The notes beneath the pieces were generated by a model. That model had not been told where the DNA came from and searched no databases. It worked only from the letters and a program-made list of their open reading frames with translations. A program made the translations under genes and the position numbers. A stretch of 64,000 bases of DNA from Desertimonas sp963772825 (lineage in GTDB: Bacteria > Actinomycetota > Acidimicrobiia > Acidimicrobiales > Ilumatobacteraceae), in the NCBI GenBank assembly GCA_963772825.1, contig CAVYYX010000012.1:248001-312000 (forward strand), read 5' to 3'. This document shows, piece after piece, positions 8,852-18,022 of this stretch (position 1 is the first letter of the stretch; each line of letters starts with the position of its first letter).

Positions 8852-11057
8852 CCACCGTCTGCACCTCCTCGGCATCCGCCACCACGGCCCCGGGTCGGCC
8901 CGCTCGGTGTTGCGCGCCCTCCAGGAGATCGAGCCCGAGGTCGTGCTCATCGAACTGCCTGCCGACTGCGCGCCGGTGCTCGAGTGGATCGCCGACGATC
9001 GCTTGCAACCCCCGGTAGCCCTGCTCGGGTACCTGCCGAGCGATGTCTCGCGAGCCGCCTTCTGGCCGCTTGCCGACTTCAGCCCGGAATGGCAGGCGGC
9101 GCGGTGGGCGTACGCCCGCGGCGTTCGGGTCGTGCCGATCGACATCCCGATGGCCTGGGCGCTGTCGGATGACCGCCCGCAGGATTCGGCCGACGATGCC
9201 ACGCTCGACCCGCTCGGGGCACTCGCCGCGGCGGCGGGCGAACCGGATGCCGAACGCTGGTGGGAGGACGTCGTCGAGCATCGCGGCGATGGCGCTCCGG
9301 CGTTCGCGGCGATCGCCGCGGCGATGGCGGCGGTGCGCGGCGACGAGAATCCCTCGTCGAGCGACGCCGTGCGTGAGGCGCACATGCGCACGGCGATCCG
9401 CGCCGCGCAGGCCGACGGTGCGACCGTCGCCGTGGTGTGCGGTGCCTGGCACGTCCCGGCCCTCGACCCCCAGTCGACCACGGCGGCCGCCGATCGTGCG
9501 GTGCTGCGTGATGCTGCGGCGGCCAGGCCGAGCCGGGCGAAGGCAACCGTCACTTGGGTGCCGTGGACCGACCGCCGGCTCAGGCGGCGCTCTGGATATG
9601 CCGCCGGCGTCGCCACGCCGGGTTGGTACCGGCACGTGTTCCATCATCCTGGGCCGCAGGGCGTCGCCCGCTTCTTCGTCGACGCCGCCGCGGCGTTGCG
9701 TGCCCATGGACTCGCCGCGTCGCCCGATCACCTGATCGCCGCGTCACGACTCGCCGATGCCCTCGCCACGATCCGCGGCCGGCCGCGCAGCGGGCTCGTC
9801 GAGGTGCTCGACGCCTCGTCGGCGGTGCTCTCGCTAGCGGCCGATGAGGCCGTGGCCGCGGTGATCGACGAGTTGACGGTCGGCGATGCGATCGGCGACG
9901 TTCCTGCCGAGGCGCCGCAGGTCCCCCTGGCCCGCGACGTGCGGGCAGCCCAGCGGGCTGCCCGACTCGTCCCGCGCGGCGATCGCCGAACCATCGAGGT
10001 CGACCTGCGTACACCGGCAGGACGGCGCCGATCCCACCTGCTCCACCGTCTCGGCATCCTCGGCGTCGAGTGGGGCACGCTGGAGGAGGGGCGCGGCAGC
10101 AGGAGCACGTTCCGCGAGAGCTGGTCGCTGGCCTGGGATCCGGCGATGTCCGTGCGCCTCGTCGAGTGCGCGAGCTACGGCACCACGCTGGCCGGCGCCG
10201 CCACGGCGATGGTCGTCGAGCGCGCCCTCACGGCGGTCCGCCTCCCTCAGGCGGCTGCCCTGGTGAGTGATGCCCTGCTCGCCGACCTCCCGGACGGGGC
10301 GCGGGCGGCGGCCAGCGCCTTGGGCACCTTGGCGGCGACAGCGCCCGACGTCGCCGACCTCATCGACGCCCTCGTGCCGCTGGCCGCGGCGCTTCGCTAC
10401 GGCGACGTGCGCGGCTCGGACGCCCCCGCACTGACGACCGTCGTCGACGAGGTGGTCGTGCGCGTGATCGCCGGTCTCGACCTCGCCTGCCGGCACCTCG
10501 ACGACGACGCCGCAACGGCGATGATCGAACGGCTCAGCGGTCTGCAAGGGGCGCTGGCGATGCTCGATCACCCCGCGCGGCACGACGACCTCCCGGAGGC
10601 CCTCGCCAAGCTCGCCGACGGGCGGGCGATCCACGGGTTGGTGGGCGGACGGGCGACGCGGCTGCTCCACGACTCCGGTGCGTGGGACCCCGACGAGGTG
10701 TCCCAGCGGGTGGGGCGGGCGCTCACCCCCGGGACGCCCGCGGCCGCGGGAGCCCGATTCGTCGAGGGTTTCCTCGCCGGCAGCGGCACGGTGCTGGTCC
10801 ACGATGCCGGCCTCCTCGACATCGTCGACAGGTGGATCTCGACGATGCCCAACGACGTGTTCGTCGACACCGTGGCCCTCCTGCGCCGGACGTTCGGGGC
10901 GTTCGAACCGGCCGAGCGCCGGCAGCTCGGCGTGCTCGTCACGACGGCTCGACGCGACCGCGTCACGATGTTCGGCGGTGACCTCGACGAGGAGCGGGCG
11001 GCGGCGGGGATCGCCACCGTGCGCTTGATGCTCGGATTGGCGCCGGGCGAGCCGTGA
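8808..11057 (+). CDS. DUF5682 family protein (YehM-like)
   Basis: Large protein of about 749 residues in the MoxR/VWA operon. The N-terminus shows HLLGIRHHGPGSARSV and VVLIELPAD, and a later GAWHVPALD motif. These His and Glu residues resemble TraB/TIKI- or erythromycin-esterase-like folds, but that link is only my inference. The rest is Ala/Leu-rich and helical. The start is uncertain. Homology begins at about 8850, directly after the MoxR stop, where no ATG, GTG or TTG is in frame. The nearest is the ATG at 8808, which overlaps the MoxR gene by 44 bp. The stop overlaps the VWA gene start (GTGA). Confidence 0.75.
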   Translation: MAGATSTRRAASSADHRLHLLGIRHHGPGSARSVLRALQEIEPEVVLIELPADCAPVLEWIADDRLQPPVALLGYLPSDVSRAAFWPLADFSPEWQAARWAYARGVRVVPIDIPMAWALSDDRPQDSADDATLDPLGALAAAAGEPDAERWWEDVVEHRGDGAPAFAAIAAAMAAVRGDENPSSSDAVREAHMRTAIRAAQADGATVAVVCGAWHVPALDPQSTTAAADRAVLRDAAAARPSRAKATVTWVPWTDRRLRRRSGYAAGVATPGWYRHVFHHPGPQGVARFFVDAAAALRAHGLAASPDHLIAASRLADALATIRGRPRSGLVEVLDASSAVLSLAADEAVAAVIDELTVGDAIGDVPAEAPQVPLARDVRAAQRAARLVPRGDRRTIEVDLRTPAGRRRSHLLHRLGILGVEWGTLEEGRGSRSTFRESWSLAWDPAMSVRLVECASYGTTLAGAATAMVVERALTAVRLPQAAALVSDALLADLPDGARAAASALGTLAATAPDVADLIDALVPLAAALRYGDVRGSDAPALTTVVDEVVVRVIAGLDLACRHLDDDAATAMIERLSGLQGALAMLDHPARHDDLPEALAKLADGRAIHGLVGGRATRLLHDSGAWDPDEVSQRVGRALTPGTPAAAGARFVEGFLAGSGTVLVHDAGLLDIVDRWISTMPNDVFVDTVALLRRTFGAFEPAERRQLGVLVTTARRDRVTMFGGDLDEERAAAGIATVRLMLGLAPGEP

Positions 11058-12232
11058 GCGCCGACCTCATCCCCCGGGTCTCGGACGCGGAGCGCGTTCG
11101 GCGCTGGCGCCTCGTGCTCGGTGGCGATGGGGACGGCACCGGCGCCCGTCTCGACAGGGACGACCGGCGCATCGACGCCGCCCTCGGCGCGCTCTACGAC
11201 TCCGTCGAGGAACGAGTCGGTGGTAGCGCAGGCCGCGGACGCCGGGTCGGAGGCTTGGCCCGATCGGCCCCGGCCGTCTCGCGTTGGCTCGGCGACATCC
11301 GCCGTTACTTCCCCGTGCCGGTCGTCCAGGTTCTGCAGCGCGACGCGGTCGAGCGCCTCGACCTCACTCATCTGCTGCTGGAGCCCGAACTGCTCGCTGA
11401 GCTGGAACCTGACGTCCATCTCGTCAGCGTGCTCATCGAGCTCAACCGGCTGCTCCCCGAGGCCACCAAGGAGACCGCCCGCCAGGTGATCGCCGGCGTC
11501 CTCGACACGATGCGTCAGCGCTTCGCCGACCGCACCCGCACGGCGGTTTCGGGTGCCCTCGCCCGGTCGTCGCGCAGCCACCGACCGCAGCCCGCCGATA
11601 TCGACTGGATGCGCACGATCCGCGCCAACCTTCGCCACTGGCTGCCCGAGCAGCGCACCGTCGTCCCGGAGCGGCTGATCGGCTACGGGAGGCGCAGCCC
11701 ATCATTGGCCCGCGACGTGGTGATCGCCCTCGACCAGAGTGGCTCGATGGCCGACAGCGTCGTTCACGCCTCGCTGTTCGCCTGCCTGCTCGCCCGCATG
11801 CCGGCGTTGCGAACCTCGCTCGTCGTCTTCGACACGGCTGCTGTCGACCTCACCGATGCCCTCGATGACCCGGTCGACGTGTTGTTCGGCGTCCAGCTCG
11901 GCGGCGGCACCGACATCGGCAACGCCCTCGGTGCCTGCCAGAAGCTGATCACTCGGCCCGCCGAGACGTTGTTGATCCTGGTCAGCGACCTGTTCGAAGG
12001 CGGCGACCTCGATCTTCTGCGCTCGCGGGTCGAGGTGCTCGTGCGCAGCGGCGTGACCGTGCTCGTACTGCTGGCCCTCTCGGACGAGGGTGCGCCGGTC
12101 GCCAACCATCACGAGGCCGCCGCGCTCGCCGCCCTCGGCGCGCAGGTCGCGACGTGCACGCCCGATCAATTCCCCGACGTTCTCGCCGCGGCCCTCGAAG
12201 GCCGCGAGGTGGACCCGGCTCAGGCGGTCTGA
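11054..12232 (+). CDS. VWA domain protein, CoxE-like (YehP-like)
   Basis: Last gene of the operon, 392 residues. The C-terminal half is a von Willebrand A domain with an intact MIDAS: DQSGS (DxSxS) near residue 223, the threonine in GGGTDIGNAL, and the aspartate in LVSDLFEGGD. The N-terminal half is helical and specific to the CoxE/YehP group. The GTG start overlaps the DUF5682 stop by 4 bp, so the partner stoichiometry is probably set by translational coupling. It ends tail-to-tail with the aldo/keto reductase, overlapping it by 13 bp. The MIDAS implies Mg-dependent binding of a protein partner, presumably the MoxR ATPase complex. Confidence 0.88.
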   Translation: MSADLIPRVSDAERVRRWRLVLGGDGDGTGARLDRDDRRIDAALGALYDSVEERVGGSAGRGRRVGGLARSAPAVSRWLGDIRRYFPVPVVQVLQRDAVERLDLTHLLLEPELLAELEPDVHLVSVLIELNRLLPEATKETARQVIAGVLDTMRQRFADRTRTAVSGALARSSRSHRPQPADIDWMRTIRANLRHWLPEQRTVVPERLIGYGRRSPSLARDVVIALDQSGSMADSVVHASLFACLLARMPALRTSLVVFDTAAVDLTDALDDPVDVLFGVQLGGGTDIGNALGACQKLITRPAETLLILVSDLFEGGDLDLLRSRVEVLVRSGVTVLVLLALSDEGAPVANHHEAAALAALGAQVATCTPDQFPDVLAAALEGREVDPAQAV

Positions 12233-13218
12233 GGCGGCGTCGTGCGGTAGATCCACGTCGGATCGACCCATCGCTCGCCGACCGCGGTGACATCGTCGAG
12301 CCGGGTCAGGTCCTCGGCGGACAGCTCGACGTCGGCGGCGCCGACGTTCTCTTCGAGGTAGGCGATCCGCTTGGTCCCGGGGATCGGCACGACGTCGGGG
12401 CCGCGGGCGAGCGACCAGGCCAGGGCCACCTGCCCGGCGGTCACTCCGTGGGCAGCGGCGACCTCGCCCACCACCTCGACCGCCGCGAGGTTGGCATCGA
12501 GGGCGCCGTCGCGGAAGCGCGGATGGTTGCGGCGCATGTCGTTCTCGGAGAGGTCGTCGAACGACGTGATCCGCCCCGTCAGCATTCCCCGTCCGAGCGG
12601 GCTGAACGGCACGATGCCGATGCCCAGCTCACGGCACGTCGGGACGACCTCGGTCTCGATGTCCCGGCTCCACAGCGACCACTCGCTCTGTAGGGCGGCG
12701 ATCGGGTGCACGGCTGCCGCTCGGCGGATCGTGTCGGCCGACGCCTCCGACAGCCCGAGGTAGCGGACCTTGCCCTCGGCGACGAGCTCACCCATCGCCC
12801 CGACGGTCTCCTCGATCGGAACGTTGAGGTCGGCGCGATGCTGGTAATAGACGTCGATGTGGTCGAGGCCGAGTCGGCCCAAGGAGCCCTCGACCGATGA
12901 GCGCACGTACTCCGGTGTGCCGTCGACGACCGGTTGCTGGGTGCCGACCGGTGACGTGACGATACCGAACTTGGTGGCCACGACGACCTCGTCGCGTCGG
13001 CCGGCGATGGCCTTGCCGACGGCCAGCTCGCTGGTGTACGGGCCGTAGACGTCAGCCGTGTCGAGCAGCGTCACCCCGAGGTCGAGGGCACGTTGGATGA
13101 CCGAGGTGGGATCGACCCCCTCGAAGCCCCCGTAGGTCGGGCTGAAGCTCATACACCCGAGCCCGATGGCCCCGACCGTCGGGCCGTCGGTACCGAGCGT
13201 GCGTGATGGGAGTGCCAT
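12220..13218 (-). CDS. Aldo/keto reductase
   Basis: NADPH-dependent oxidoreductase of about 332 residues with the TIM-barrel aldo/keto reductase motifs. The catalytic set is visible: Asp in LLDTADVYG, Tyr in DVYGPYTSE, Lys in VVATKFG and His in YYQHRADLNVPIEE. The cofactor-binding C-terminus includes VVPIPGTKRIAYLEEN. Start ATG at 13218 (MALPSRTLG); a TAGGTC box lies 8 nt upstream but lacks the final T of a -10. It is monocistronic, convergent with the VWA gene. The close homologues are the AKR13-type reductases of broad aldehyde specificity; no substrate can be named. Confidence 0.9.
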   Translation of the reverse strand: MALPSRTLGTDGPTVGAIGLGCMSFSPTYGGFEGVDPTSVIQRALDLGVTLLDTADVYGPYTSELAVGKAIAGRRDEVVVATKFGIVTSPVGTQQPVVDGTPEYVRSSVEGSLGRLGLDHIDVYYQHRADLNVPIEETVGAMGELVAEGKVRYLGLSEASADTIRRAAAVHPIAALQSEWSLWSRDIETEVVPTCRELGIGIVPFSPLGRGMLTGRITSFDDLSENDMRRNHPRFRDGALDANLAAVEVVGEVAAAHGVTAGQVALAWSLARGPDVVPIPGTKRIAYLEENVGAADVELSAEDLTRLDDVTAVGERWVDPTWIYRTTPPQTA

Positions 13219-13287
13219 GACCGTCAGACCTAGCACGCCGGCGCCGGATCATGACGGTCGGTTGACCATCGCTTTGACTCGTGAGTA

Positions 13288-13981
13288 TCTTTAATCGCCG
13301 CGCCGGGTTCACCGGCGCCGGTTCGGCGCCGTGTCACTGGGCCGGCGACGAGGACTCGACCTGAGAGGCGTTCCGTGCCTCGATCGTCGCCGGCCTGACA
13401 GCTGGCATCAGCGGGGTGCCGTTCTGGGGTTGGGACCTCGCAGGCTTTCCGGGGACGTCCCGACCGTCGAGCTGTACGTCAGGGCCGCAGCGATGGCTGC
13501 GCTGTGCCCGATCATGCAGTACCACAGCGAGTTCAACCAGCACCGCCAACCGAGCAACGACCGCACGCCGTGGAATCTCGCCGAGCGCCACGGCGACCAA
13601 CGGGCGATCGATCTCTACCGCCGCTTCGCCGTCCTGCGCGATCGGCTGTCGCCGTGGCTGATTCGATGGGCCGAGGACACGGTGACAACCGGAGTTCCGA
13701 TGATGCGGCCACTGTGGTTCGATGATCCCGGGGATCCAGCGACCTGGGAAGCGCCGTATCACTACCGCTTCGGGCCGGAGCTGGTCGTCTCGCCGGTCTG
13801 CTGGCCGGATCGCCACGATCTGGACGTTTACCTCCCGGCCGGCGACTGGGTCGACCTGTGGACCGGCGAGCCGGCCGCCGGGGGAGCGTGGCTTCGACGC
13901 GACGTCCCCTGGGAAGTGATCCCGGTGTACTGCCGGCGCGCAGCAGCTGACGCGTTGCGACCGGCATTCCAGACCGACTGA
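13288..13981 (+). pseudogene. Remnant of a glycoside hydrolase family 31 gene
   Basis: Only the C-terminal half of a GH31 enzyme is recognisable. In one frame from about 13288 the text reads RAGFTGAGSAP, CHWAGDEDST, then a TGA at 13362-13364 exactly where the family has Trp (DEDSTWEAFRAS). It continues with GLTAGISGVPFWGWDLAGF. At about 13448 the frame changes by one base, then runs intact with CPIMQYHSEFN, PMMRPLWFDDPGDPATW and DVYLPAGDWVDLWTGE to the stop at 13981. No start codon or catalytic Asp-bearing N-terminal half is present upstream. The combination of truncation, nonsense codon and frameshift marks a real pseudogene, not just a read error. Confidence 0.85.
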
Positions 13982-13991
13982 TCGCCGGCGA

Positions 13992-15308
13992 TCAGATCGG
14001 ACAGATCTCGGTGCCGTCGGGCCGGTACACGTGCCAGCGGCCGTCGGGGTCGCGCCAGGTGTGATAACCGCGGGTCTTCCATCGGTTGTGGTGGCCGCAC
14101 GTTGGGCCGGCGTTGTCCGGCGATGGTCTTCCCGGCGGCACTCCACGGTTGGCTGTGGTCGATCTCGCAATAGCGGTGCCCGCATCCGGGCCACAGACAT
14201 CGGGTGCCTTGCAGCCACACCGCCAGCCGAGAGGTACCGCGGAACAGTCGACTGGCGACTCCGAGGTCGATCGTGCACGACTGGCTGTGTGAACACGACG
14301 CGGCGGACGTGGCCGGTGATCGCGGCGATCACGGCATCAACGGGATCGACGACGTCCCCGTCGATCGTCTCGCAGCGTCTCGTGGTCGGATCGACGATCG
14401 GTGGCAGGTGGTCGTCGAGCGGCGTGTCTGGAAACCATCGCCGCCATCGCCGCCTCGAACGTCGCCTGGTCGACGACGATGTCGACGGCTAGTTCGGGCG
14501 CCTTGCCGCCAGGCGGAGTGGTCGCCGCAGCCATGAAGATGGAGTGCAGGGCGTCCATCCGCCGTTGCGCTGGCGGTGCGGACGAGGTCGCCTGGCGTGT
14601 CACGTTCTCGCCGAGCCGAGCGCGGGCCTCGTCCCAGTCGGCGAGAAACTCGGTGTCGGCGAACCGGTCGAGGATCTCGCGCATCGCCGCACCTTGGGCG
14701 ACGCCGCACTCGCCGTCGATCGTGAAGCCGTTGCTGACCGGTTCGATCGAGACCTTGCGGGCGGCATGGGTCTGCTCGTGGCTGCGGTGGGCGCCGTCGG
14801 CGTCGGCGAGCGCCTCCCAGCGATGGATGACCAAGGCGGAACTCGTCGAACGGCAGCGATCGGGCGTGGCGCAACAGAATGTCGCGCGCAGTCAGCGAGC
14901 TGGTCACCGCACCGCGGGTTCGAGCGGGCTCGAGCCAGCTCGCGAACCTGGGCGACACCGACGGCGCCGGCAGCGAGCGCTGCGCCGATCGCGGCGATGT
15001 CGGTTGAACAGGGCAACCGTGCGAAGCCGGTGGCTGGTTTCGGCGCCAGACCAGTTCACCGTCGCCTGACACCAGCCGCGCACGCTGCGATGCCCGTCGG
15101 CGGCCCACAGGCCACGCCGGTCCGCTTCGTCGACACACGTGACGATGGCGTGCTCCACAGACCGCGCCAGTCGCTCGAGGTCCTGGAGTCGGTGGGCCAG
15201 CTCCCGCTCGTCAGACGAATCGAGATCGAGTTCGTCGAGTCGGGCGGTGAGGGCGGCCTCGGCCACCGTCACCGCCGCCTCGTTCTCGACCTCCATCACC
15301 GAACTCAT
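13992..15308 (-). pseudogene. DUF222 / HNH endonuclease-domain protein, multiply frameshifted
   Basis: Actinobacterial DUF222-HNH protein in pieces. The N-terminal DUF222 part starts at ATG 15308 (MSSVMEVENEAAVTVAEAAL) and includes GLWAADGHRSVRGW. Middle segments (DIAAIGAALAAGAVGVAQV, then KVSIEPVSNGFTIDGE) and the C-terminal HNH motif (CLWPGCGHRYCEIDHSQPW, then CGHHNRWKTRGYHTWRDPDG and a TGA at 13992) lie in successive frames. At least four single-base shifts are needed to join them. The motifs themselves are well kept, so either the sequence here is poor or the gene broke recently. Members of this family are often repeated in mobile or INtron/HNH contexts; no other mobile features are seen here. 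Confidence 0.8.
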
Positions 15309-15437
15309 GTACGTAGCCTGGCAGAGGGGTGTAACACTCAATCGCGGGCGAATCCACGCCGGTCGTCAGACGTCGCGGTCGGCCGTGCCCAGTGACAGGG
15401 GTCTTCCCCAGATCACGGGGAGCGCATTGGTGCCCGC

Positions 15438-16805
15438 TCACGCGGTCGCTGCTCGGTAGCGGCGCAGGGCTTCGTCTCGCTCCGTGGCATGGTCGACGAT
15501 CGGCGGTGGATAGTCCGTCGGGCCGTCGCCGTCGCGGTGTGGTTCGTGGATGCTCGACGCCGGGAGGTCGGCGAGCTCGGGAACCCAGCGGCGGACGTAC
15601 TCGCCGTCGGGGTCGAAGCGCTCGCCCTGGCGCTGGGGGTTGAAGATGCGGTGGTACGGCGCGGCGTCCGTCCCTGTCCCGGCGACCCACTGCCAGCCGT
15701 GGTTGTTGGATGGGACGTCGCCGTCGTAGAGGTGCTCGAGGAAGAACCGGGCGCCCCGGGTCCAGTCGAGATGGAGGTCCTTGACGAGGAAGCTGGCGAC
15801 GATCATCCGCACCCGGTTGTGCATGAACCCCTCGTCGACGAGCTGGCGCATGCCGGCGTCGACGATCGGAACGCCGGTGCGGCCGGAGCACCATGCGGCG
15901 AACCGCTCATCTGCGTCCGGGCCACGGTCGAGCTGGATACCGGCGAGTCTCTGGTTGAACGCCGTCCACGCCGACGCCGGCCAGGCATGCAGCACGTCCG
16001 CGTAGAAGTCACGCCAGGCGAGCTCCTGGGCGAACGTCTGATGAGCGTTGTCGGCGAGGTCGAGGCGGCTGAGCAGCTGCCGCGGGTGCAGACAGCCGAA
16101 CTTGAGGTATGGCCCGAGCCGGCTGGTCGCGTCTGCAGCGGGCAGGTCGCGGTGCTCGTCGTACTGCCCAACGCGATGACGCAGGAACCGATCGACGGCG
16201 TGATGGGCGGCCTGCTCACCCGGCGGCGGGCGCCAGGCGGTGGCCGTCGGTGTCCCTGGGTGGGGGACCCCATCGCTCCGCACGCCGCTCACGGTTGTGA
16301 CCAGCGTCGGACGTCGCAGCGGCGCGGCGGCGTCGAGCCGGCGCCAGCGACGCCAGTACGGGGTGAACACCTTGTATGGCTCGCCCGCGGTAGTGCGCAA
16401 CGAGCCAAGGGCGACCACGTAGGGCTGGTCGACGACGACCGTCTCGATCTGTTCGCGAAGCGCGTCGTCGACTTCGGCGTCTCGACGCCGCCCGGCCGGC
16501 CCAGCGTCGGCGGCGCGGTACAAGCGGGTGACGCTGTAGCGGTGGACGAGATCGGTGAGCGCCGTCACCGGGTCGTCGTGGCGGACCACGAGGCGCCCGT
16601 CGAGTTGCTCATCGAGGTCGGCGAGACAACCGGCGAGGAACCACCGCCGATTGGCGCCGGCAGCCTCCCAGCAGCGATCGTCGACGACGAACAGCGGGAT
16701 GATCTCGTCGCACTCGTCGAGCGCCCGCCGCAACGTCGGGTTGTCGGCGAGTCGCAGATCACGCCGGAACCAGACGATCCCGATCCTCGGATCCGCCGCC
16801 GACAT
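15438..16805 (-). CDS. phr: Deoxyribodipyrimidine photolyase
   Basis: Light-dependent repair enzyme for cyclobutane pyrimidine dimers, about 455 residues. The N-terminal antenna-binding Rossmann domain begins IGIVWFRRDLRLADNP. The C-terminal FAD-binding domain includes TFAQELAWRDFYADVL, MHNRVRMIVASFLVKDL and NNHGWQWVAGTGTDAAPYHR, the class I photolyase signature. The ATG at 16805 overlaps the upstream cyclopropane synthase stop (TGATG). It is the last gene of the ECF sigma operon that starts near 23396. Placement with cyclopropane synthase, DUF1365 and a COG2907-type oxidoreductase parallels the singlet-oxygen (RpoE-ChrR) regulon of proteobacteria. Confidence 0.95.
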   Translation of the reverse strand: MSAADPRIGIVWFRRDLRLADNPTLRRALDECDEIIPLFVVDDRCWEAAGANRRWFLAGCLADLDEQLDGRLVVRHDDPVTALTDLVHRYSVTRLYRAADAGPAGRRRDAEVDDALREQIETVVVDQPYVVALGSLRTTAGEPYKVFTPYWRRWRRLDAAAPLRRPTLVTTVSGVRSDGVPHPGTPTATAWRPPPGEQAAHHAVDRFLRHRVGQYDEHRDLPAADATSRLGPYLKFGCLHPRQLLSRLDLADNAHQTFAQELAWRDFYADVLHAWPASAWTAFNQRLAGIQLDRGPDADERFAAWCSGRTGVPIVDAGMRQLVDEGFMHNRVRMIVASFLVKDLHLDWTRGARFFLEHLYDGDVPSNNHGWQWVAGTGTDAAPYHRIFNPQRQGERFDPDGEYVRRWVPELADLPASSIHEPHRDGDGPTDYPPPIVDHATERDEALRRYRAATA

Positions 16806-18022
16806 CAATCGTCGCGACGCATGATGAGCTGCTCGACATCGAGCAGGCCGGCACGGAATCCCGCCTCGCTGCACGCCAGGTAGAAGTCCCACATCCGCCG
16901 GAACACGTCATCGAACCCGAGGGCGGCAACGTCCGACGCACGATCGTCGAAGCGCTGACGCCAGATCGCCAGGGTGTCGGCGTAGCTCTGCCCGAACGCG
17001 ATGCGGTCGACGACCCGCAGCCGTGTCGTCTCGCCGACGGTGCTCTCGATCGCCTCGAACGACGGGACGAGGCCACCGGGGAAGATGTACTTGTTGATCC
17101 AGCTGTAGGTCCGTCTTTCTTCGACCATCCGGTGGTGCGGCTTGGTGATCGTCTGGATGCCGACCAGCCCGCCGGTCGCCAGCAGTGTGTCGAGCTGTCC
17201 GAAGTAGTCGGCCCAGTACTCGGCGCCCACCGCCTCGATCATCTCGACGCTGACGATGGCGTCGAACGAGCCGTCTACGTCGCGGTAGTCGACGAGGCGC
17301 ACGTCGACTCCTTCATCGAGCCCGGCGGCCCGAACCCTGGCGACAGCAAGCTCACGCTGCTCCTGGGAGAGCGTGATCGTGACCACCTCGGCGCCCCGTT
17401 GAGCGGCCCGGATCGCCAGCTCGCCCCAGCCGCTGCCGATCTCCAGCAGCCTCGTCCCGGATCCAACGCGACACTCGTCGAGGAGCCGGTCGATCTTGCG
17501 GCGTTGGGCGGTCGCCAGGTTCGCGCGATCGCGTCGTTCACCGGGCTCGAACTGCGCAGACGAGTAGGTCATCGTCTCGTCGAGGAACGCTGCGAACAGG
17601 TCGTTCGACAAGTCGTAGTGGTGCGCGATGTTGCTGCGGGCCCCGGCCGGCGTATTGAGGTCGCGTCCGTTCGCCGCCGGCAACACCCAGCGACGCAGCC
17701 ATCGCGACCAGCTCGGCACGAGCTCGTCGAAGTGGCTGGCGAACACTCCCAACACTGCAGCCAGGTCCGGGGCGTCCCACTCGCCGGCCATGTACGACTC
17801 GCCGAACCCAATCATCCCGTTGGCGGCGACGCGCCGAGCGAGGAGCTCGGCGTCGTGGCAGACCATCACGGCGTCGCCAGTCAGCGGCAGCCGATGCAGG
17901 GCCCGACGCACGAGCGCCCGGGCGAACGGCGTGCGCCACGACTCGGGCGGGACGACGGCCACGTCGGGCCAGCGCTCGGTGTCGATGCCACTCCGGCCGG
18001 GGGCGACGACGAGAGCGGTCAC
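16805..18022 (-). CDS. cfa: Cyclopropane-fatty-acyl-phospholipid synthase family methyltransferase
   Basis: SAM-dependent methyltransferase of about 405 residues acting on unsaturated phospholipid acyl chains. Visible motifs are SNIAHHYDLSNDLFAAFLD, TYSSAQF, the SAM-binding LLEIGSGWGELAIRAA, ITLSQEQ, and the C-terminal SWINKYIFPGG. The GTG at 18022 overlaps the DUF1365 stop (GTGA), and the product ends 3 nt into the photolyase gene. Located in an ECF-controlled operon beside DUF1365 and an FAD oxidoreductase. That trio is known for making modified (cyclopropane or furan-type) membrane fatty acids under photo-oxidative stress; which lipid is made here cannot be read from sequence. Confidence 0.93.
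   Translation of the reverse strand: MTALVVAPGRSGIDTERWPDVAVVPPESWRTPFARALVRRALHRLPLTGDAVMVCHDAELLARRVAANGMIGFGESYMAGEWDAPDLAAVLGVFASHFDELVPSWSRWLRRWVLPAANGRDLNTPAGARSNIAHHYDLSNDLFAAFLDETMTYSSAQFEPGERRDRANLATAQRRKIDRLLDECRVGSGTRLLEIGSGWGELAIRAAQRGAEVVTITLSQEQRELAVARVRAAGLDEGVDVRLVDYRDVDGSFDAIVSVEMIEAVGAEYWADYFGQLDTLLATGGLVGIQTITKPHHRMVEERRTYSWINKYIFPGGLVPSFEAIESTVGETTRLRVVDRIAFGQSYADTLAIWRQRFDDRASDVAALGFDDVFRRMWDFYLACSEAGFRAGLLDVEQLIMRRDD

Noticed and set aside
13992..15308. Intein or homing element from the HNH motif
   Set aside because: The N-terminal DUF222 domain identifies the common actinobacterial DUF222-HNH family; no host gene is interrupted.
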